This document shows, piece after piece, positions 6,988 to 11,041 of a stretch of 11,041 nt of DNA. The notes below the pieces were generated by a model. It was not told where the DNA came from. It saw nothing but the letters and a program-made list of their open reading frames with translations, and did not search any database. Positions within the stretch are counted from its first letter, which is position 1. Every line of letters starts with the position of its first letter. This stretch comes from an uncultured Pseudomonadales bacterium (GTDB lineage Bacteria > Pseudomonadota > Gammaproteobacteria > Pseudomonadales > IMCC2047). The stretch is taken from assembly GCA_947258895.1 (NCBI GenBank), contig CAMYKE010000047.1, positions 1-11,041 of the forward strand. The letters run 5' to 3'. Made by a program: the position numbers and the translations under genes.

Positions 6988-7821
6988 ATGAGCAAGGCCG
7001 GTGCCGATCAGTTCTATGCCCGCTTCTGGGGAGTACGAGGCAGCATTGCGTGTCCGGGCCCGGATACGGTCCGTTACGGTGGCAATACACCCTGTGTCGA
7101 AATCAGGTGCGGAAACCAACTGCTGATATTCGATGCCGGCACCGGACTCCACTGTCTGGGTAATCACCTCGCCGAGGCTGGTCCGCTCAACGCCCATATT
7201 TTTCTCAGCCACGTGCATTACGATCATGTGATGGGATTGCCGTTTTTCAAGCCCGCATACGCAGCAACCACTAACCTGGATATCTGGGCGGGAACATTCG
7301 AGGATGGCCTGGAAACCTTGCTCACCCGCTTCATGCAGCCACCCTTCTTCCCGGTGCCCCTGGACAAGTTATCCGCACACATCGGGTTCAACAATTTCGC
7401 GGTCGGCGAGGCGTTGCGGCCGGCACCCGGCATCAGGGTGCTTACGGCACCCCTCAATCATCCGGACGGCGCCACCGGATATCGGGTGGAGTATACCGGC
7501 AAATCGATCTGCTATGTAACGGATACCGAGCACCCCGACCCGGGGCCTGACCCCAATGTGCTGGACCTGATCCAGGATGCCGATCTGCTAATCTATGATG
7601 CGGCATTTACCGATGCCGAATATCCCGCATTTCGCGGTTGGGGGCACTCCACCTGGGAGGAGGGCGTCAGGTTATGCGAGGCGGCCAACGTCAAGCGTTT
7701 CGTGGCCTTCCACCACGCGCCCGAGCATGACGACCGGTTTCTCGATGATCTGGCAGACAAACTGGGCGAGCAGCGACCGGGTTCAGTCGTCGCCAGGGAG
7801 GGCATGATCCTCTACCCGTGA
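6988..7821 (+). CDS. MBL-fold metallo-hydrolase (PhnP-like, COG1235 type)
   Basis: This cytoplasmic 277-residue protein has the metallo-beta-lactamase fold. Its N-terminus FWGVRGSIACPGPDTVRYGG is typical of a bacterial subgroup annotated as metal-dependent hydrolase. The dinuclear metal site is visible: HVHYDH (75-80), His158 in LNHPDG, Asp179 in TDTEH, His220 in GHST, and the HHAPEHD stretch at 242-248. All ligands expected for a phosphodiesterase-type MBL enzyme are present, so it is probably active. The substrate is unknown; phosphodiesters are the usual class, and the neighbouring cyclase and cNMP-binding antiporter make a cyclic nucleotide an inference worth testing. The ATG at 6988 is well supported by GAGGA (6977-6981) 6 nt upstream. 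The 3' end overlaps the antiporter's 3' end by 10 bp on the opposite strand, so the two messages are antisense at their tails. Confidence 0.88.
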   Translation: MSKAGADQFYARFWGVRGSIACPGPDTVRYGGNTPCVEIRCGNQLLIFDAGTGLHCLGNHLAEAGPLNAHIFLSHVHYDHVMGLPFFKPAYAATTNLDIWAGTFEDGLETLLTRFMQPPFFPVPLDKLSAHIGFNNFAVGEALRPAPGIRVLTAPLNHPDGATGYRVEYTGKSICYVTDTEHPDPGPDPNVLDLIQDADLLIYDAAFTDAEYPAFRGWGHSTWEEGVRLCEAANVKRFVAFHHAPEHDDRFLDDLADKLGEQRPGSVVAREGMILYP

Positions 7822-10307
7822 GCCGCTCCGGTGATGCCTGCACAGGGTAATTCAATCGCTAATCTCTGACAACGCACCTTGTGATGGTACTCGCGCATGA
7901 TCGAGGGGATATCCTTGCGGCGCAATTCGTAGAAGACGCAGGGCGTCATGGCGCGGACTGTAGCGTTGCGCGGAGCGTTGTCCAGCAGCGCCATTTCCCC
8001 AAAAAAATCACCAGCCATCAGGGTCGCCAGTTCGTGGCTCTCGGCGCCATCTTCACGGATCACTCGCACCACGCCGCGTACGATCAGGAACAGGGAGTCG
8101 TCGGTTTCACCCTGACGAATCACATCGTCTCCCTTCGCCAGGGTTCGCGAGCGCATTCGGGCGCTGAGCTGGGCAAATTCTTCGGCCGGAATCTCGGCAA
8201 AAAACGGCACCTTGCGCAGCAATTCTTCCGGCTCTACCCGCAACCTCTCCACTTCAAAGCCGCGCAACCTGGAGAGGCGAGCGCCGAGTTCATGCTCGAT
8301 AGTTTCCGCGATGCCTTCCTGCAGGGTACCATGCTCAGCCTGTTCCATGATCGCCTCCAACTCCGCCAGCAGCAACAAGCGCTGCCCCAGGCGCTCCTGC
8401 ATGGCGGCCACAAACTCCGGAAACTGCTCCGCGGTGCCATCGAGTTCGGAACGCATGGACGCGTACCACGCCTGGTATTGGTCCCGCACTTCCCCGGCGA
8501 TTTCGGGGGAGATGGATTCGGTTTCAACCAGTGCGTCAAACTGCTCGAGCACACTACCACAACTCTGGCAACGCCCCCAGGACAGCTCGTAGTCGCTGGC
8601 GACGCGGCGCGTCCGCAGCTGCTCGACGAAACTGCGCAGGGGCGTCATCCTCGCTAGAAACTTCAGCAAATCCCAGCGCCTGGCGCGGTGACGTGCTTGC
8701 GGAAATACCGCTCCATCGCTGGCGCTGGCAAAGCGTACCGCATCCAGGTGCAACCCAAGAAACTGCCGCAAGCGACGAAACGTGGTCTCGCTGATATGCC
8801 CTTTGTTGAACATGTCGATAAACAGGGATTGCTCCTCGGAGAAACTCCTCATGTATAACAGCCGGCGTTCCTCGTCCGGAGTCAGCTCGAGCTGCCGCAG
8901 TTGATCCAGTTCCTGCTTAATGGCGAGCAACTCGTGATCGGACTGAACCTGCAGCCGCTCGGCGATAGAACCGGAAAACAAGCCGCCCGCCAGCAACTCG
9001 GGAATGCGGCTGCGCGAGCGTTCCTTCGCCAGCAGGTTGCCCTCCACCATCGCAAACCGGTCAGCCAAAGGTGGTCGATCCAGCTGCAGGCGGTGCACCA
9101 GCGGATCAATAGTCAGACCCTGCACCAACAGGGTAAACAACACCGCGCCCATTACCAGCGTGGTAAAAACCCCGGTGTATTCAAAGGCCGGCAGGCTGAG
9201 CACGATGGCCAGCGCAATGGCGCCGCGCAGGCCACCCCAGTAAATAACACTCCGGTAGCGTTGCTCAACCGGCTGTGCCCCGGGCAGGTGCTGGACCAAC
9301 GGCAGCAGTCCCCAGACCACCACCGCACGCGCCAGCAGCATGCCCGCCACGACCCAAACCAGCAGGTCCATGGAATCCAGCAGCGCCGCCAACTCAACCT
9401 TTAAACCGACCATCAGGAAAATCAGCGCGGTGGCGATAAAGGCCATGTATTCCCAAAAATATTCCAGGTAGGACCGCGCCGATGCCGTGACCTTGATCCA
9501 CCCCCAACCACTGAAGGTCAGGGCGGCGGCAACCACCGCCATCACGCCACTGAGGTGGAATACCTCCTCGGCGATGATAAACGACAGGTAGGCGAGGATG
9601 GTGGTGAGCGTAATCTGGATAAACGGATTCTCCGGCAGGACCGCCAGCAGGTAGCCGGTCAGCAGGGCCAGTACCCAACCCACCACCAGACCACCGGTGA
9701 ATACCGTGATAAAGTGCACTACCCCTCCCACCAGCGTGTCCGTCGAGAAACTGCCGGCCGTCAGGATACCCACCATCACGCCTGCCAGCACAATCGAGGT
9801 GGCGTCATTGAACAAACTCTCGCCCTCCACCAGTACCGTCAGCCTTCGCGGGGCGCCCAGGCGCTTGAACAATGCGATCACAGCAACCGGGTCGGTGGCA
9901 CTGAGGATGGCGCCCAGCAAGAGCGCAGGAGCCAGCGGTATGGGCGTGGCCGCAGCGACCACCAGCCCGATCAGGGCAGTCGACAGCAGCAGCCCGGGTA
10001 CCGCCAGCATCATCACTGAGGCGATATCACGCTGCAACAGCCGCGCGTCCAGGTGGAACGCCGACTCGAACACCAGCGCGGGCAGAAACACGTAAAGTAT
10101 CAGGCCGGAAGAAATTTTTAAATCGGCGAGCGGACCCAGCGTCTGCGGAGATTGCTCTCCCAGTTCTGCCAGTAGCATGCCGATCACCACCAGGGCTACC
10201 GTAAAGGGCAGCTTGATCCGCTCGGTCAACGCCAGGGTGAGTGACGCGATCAGCAGCAGCGCGATGATACCGGCGACGATATGGGAAATCTGAAGTGTGT
10301 GTTCCAT
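7812..10307 (-). CDS. CPA1-type Na+/H+ antiporter with C-terminal cyclic-nucleotide-binding domain
   Basis: This inner-membrane cation/proton antiporter of 831 residues has three parts. Residues 1 to about 410 form the multi-helix CPA1 transporter, with ATDP (137-140), the VEGESLFND motif (160-168) whose Asn-Asp pair marks CPA1 exchangers, and WGGLRGA (357-363). Residues about 411-695 are a long soluble, helical linker without membrane segments, containing a CQSC pair at 580-583. Residues about 697-810 form a cNMP-binding domain whose phosphate-binding cassette FGEMALLDNAPRNATV (769-784) keeps the Glu and Arg needed to bind a cyclic nucleotide. The order transporter-linker-cNMP domain resembles plant SOS1 and, without the voltage sensor, the sperm exchanger SLC9C1. 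The ATG at 10307 is preferred over an upstream GTG (10325) because AGAGAG lies 8 nt before it. It starts 30 nt after the stop of the adenylate cyclase gene, so the two are probably one operon and cAMP a likely regulator. Confidence 0.9.
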   Translation of the reverse strand: MEHTLQISHIVAGIIALLLIASLTLALTERIKLPFTVALVVIGMLLAELGEQSPQTLGPLADLKISSGLILYVFLPALVFESAFHLDARLLQRDIASVMMLAVPGLLLSTALIGLVVAAATPIPLAPALLLGAILSATDPVAVIALFKRLGAPRRLTVLVEGESLFNDATSIVLAGVMVGILTAGSFSTDTLVGGVVHFITVFTGGLVVGWVLALLTGYLLAVLPENPFIQITLTTILAYLSFIIAEEVFHLSGVMAVVAAALTFSGWGWIKVTASARSYLEYFWEYMAFIATALIFLMVGLKVELAALLDSMDLLVWVVAGMLLARAVVVWGLLPLVQHLPGAQPVEQRYRSVIYWGGLRGAIALAIVLSLPAFEYTGVFTTLVMGAVLFTLLVQGLTIDPLVHRLQLDRPPLADRFAMVEGNLLAKERSRSRIPELLAGGLFSGSIAERLQVQSDHELLAIKQELDQLRQLELTPDEERRLLYMRSFSEEQSLFIDMFNKGHISETTFRRLRQFLGLHLDAVRFASASDGAVFPQARHRARRWDLLKFLARMTPLRSFVEQLRTRRVASDYELSWGRCQSCGSVLEQFDALVETESISPEIAGEVRDQYQAWYASMRSELDGTAEQFPEFVAAMQERLGQRLLLLAELEAIMEQAEHGTLQEGIAETIEHELGARLSRLRGFEVERLRVEPEELLRKVPFFAEIPAEEFAQLSARMRSRTLAKGDDVIRQGETDDSLFLIVRGVVRVIREDGAESHELATLMAGDFFGEMALLDNAPRNATVRAMTPCVFYELRRKDIPSIMREYHHKVRCQRLAIELPCAGITGAAHG

Positions 10308-10337
10308 GGGTGTGGCTCTCTGCACTCGTTGATTTGG

Positions 10338-11041
10338 TTATTTGCTTTCCATTACCCGGATACCCTCCCAATCGGGTTCTGGCGGGTGACGGCTGAAACG
10401 CCGGCATTGGCTGATAAATGAGCGGGCTACGCCGTCCTCACAATATGGTGGTGGCAGCGCCTCGATAGCGGCGATCGTGTCTTCCCAGCGACGCTCGACA
10501 AACAGGCCCATGATTTCACTCCAGCGCTGGCAGGCTTGCAACTGCTGTTCGGTACAGCATATCCCCGCTTCGCCTTCCAGAGCCCGTTCCGGATCGACGC
10601 CGATCAGTTCCAGGATTGCGATCGGGTCATGCACGCCCCTGGGTCGTACTCGGCCCAGATCGCGGAACACCAGCCGGGGCGAGGCCAGGTCGGCGATCAT
10701 CTGGCTGGCGATAATCTCGGTACCGTAGAGTTTGTTCAGGCCTTCCAGGCGTGAACCCTCGTTCACGGTGCTACCCAGGGCCGTATAGTCCATCCGGTCC
10801 TGCGAGCCCATGTTACCCACGATCGCATCGCCGGCATGAAGTCCGAAGCGTGTCTCCAGCGGCGTATCACCCTTCTCCTGCCACTGCCGGTTGCGGTTCG
10901 CCAGCCAGGCGCGGCATTGCAGGGTGGCGATACAGGCATTGGTGGCGTAATGGGGATCGATGCGCGGCGCGTTCCAGTACGCCATGATCGCATCGCCGAT
11001 GTATTTATCCACCGTGCCCTTGTGGGCCTGAATGATTTCCA
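10338..11041 (-). CDS. Class III adenylate/guanylate cyclase, C-terminal part (runs off right edge)
   Basis: Only the last 234 codons are inside the window; the N-terminal sensor and start of the catalytic domain are outside. The frame is open to the edge (EIIQAHKGTVDKYIGDAIMA). Visible catalytic features are the KYIGD segment with the adenine-contacting Lys and a metal-binding Asp (about 10992-11009), and YTALGSTVNEGSR (about 10755-10793), where the Asn and Arg stabilise the transition state. The purine-specifying position, Asp in class IIIa enzymes, reads Thr here (Tyr-Thr-Ala-Leu-Gly). This is typical of class IIIb cyclases, several of which respond to bicarbonate. The C-terminal tail ending DWEGIRVMESK resembles CHASE2-type adenylate cyclases. 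cAMP rather than cGMP is inferred. It is followed after 30 nt by the cNMP-binding antiporter on the same strand, a direct genetic link between signal and effector. Confidence 0.88.
   Translation of the reverse strand, partial: EIIQAHKGTVDKYIGDAIMAYWNAPRIDPHYATNACIATLQCRAWLANRNRQWQEKGDTPLETRFGLHAGDAIVGNMGSQDRMDYTALGSTVNEGSRLEGLNKLYGTEIIASQMIADLASPRLVFRDLGRVRPRGVHDPIAILELIGVDPERALEGEAGICCTEQQLQACQRWSEIMGLFVERRWEDTIAAIEALPPPYCEDGVARSFISQCRRFSRHPPEPDWEGIRVMESK

Noticed and set aside
7881..8657. A 258-codon plus-strand frame
   Set aside because: It is antisense to the cNMP-binding domain and linker of the antiporter; it is open only because of GC-rich codon bias.
1..11041. CRISPR array, tRNA or rRNA genes, phage or toxin-antitoxin modules
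   Set aside because: I looked for regularly spaced repeats, cloverleaf-like sequences and known defence motifs and saw none.

Overview
The window looks like a chromosomal segment of a respiring gammaproteobacterium, possibly from an aquatic or sediment lineage. The evidence is three c-type cytochrome genes, a soluble transhydrogenase of the SthA type and a CPA1 antiporter linked to a class III nucleotide cyclase. Most of the sequence is GC-rich (around 60% by eye). I cannot name a genus.

Left end (1-700, minus strand): a cytochrome c' gene is followed within 6 nt by the 5' part of a mono/diheme cytochrome c gene that runs off the window. An intrinsic-terminator-like hairpin with a U8 tract lies between or inside their junction. 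Next (about 820-2720) is an AT-richer stretch. It holds the decayed remains of a PAS-GAF-GGDEF signalling protein on the minus strand, recognisable across at least four reading-frame changes and two stop codons, plus one unrecognised small ORF and non-coding sequence.

Centre (2721-6572): an exported eight-CXXCH multiheme cytochrome fused to HEAT-like and TPR repeats (plus strand) converges on an SthA-like transhydrogenase (minus strand). The 150-nt gap between them carries a perfect 14-bp inverted repeat of the GGGGACAGTTTAC type seen around REP/RAYT elements. The sthA upstream region has a candidate sigma-70 promoter whose -35 overlaps a perfect 15-bp palindrome.

Right end (6988-11041): a metallo-beta-lactamase-fold hydrolase (plus strand) overlaps tail-to-tail by 10 bp with a Na+/H+ antiporter carrying a C-terminal cyclic-nucleotide-binding domain. 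The antiporter lies 30 nt downstream of a class III adenylate cyclase, which is cut by the window edge. Together they suggest a local cAMP circuit: the cyclase makes cAMP, the antiporter's domain reads it, and ion/pH homeostasis responds. This has the same logic as the soluble adenylyl cyclase and sperm Na+/H+ exchanger pair of animals, and it is the most interesting system in the window.
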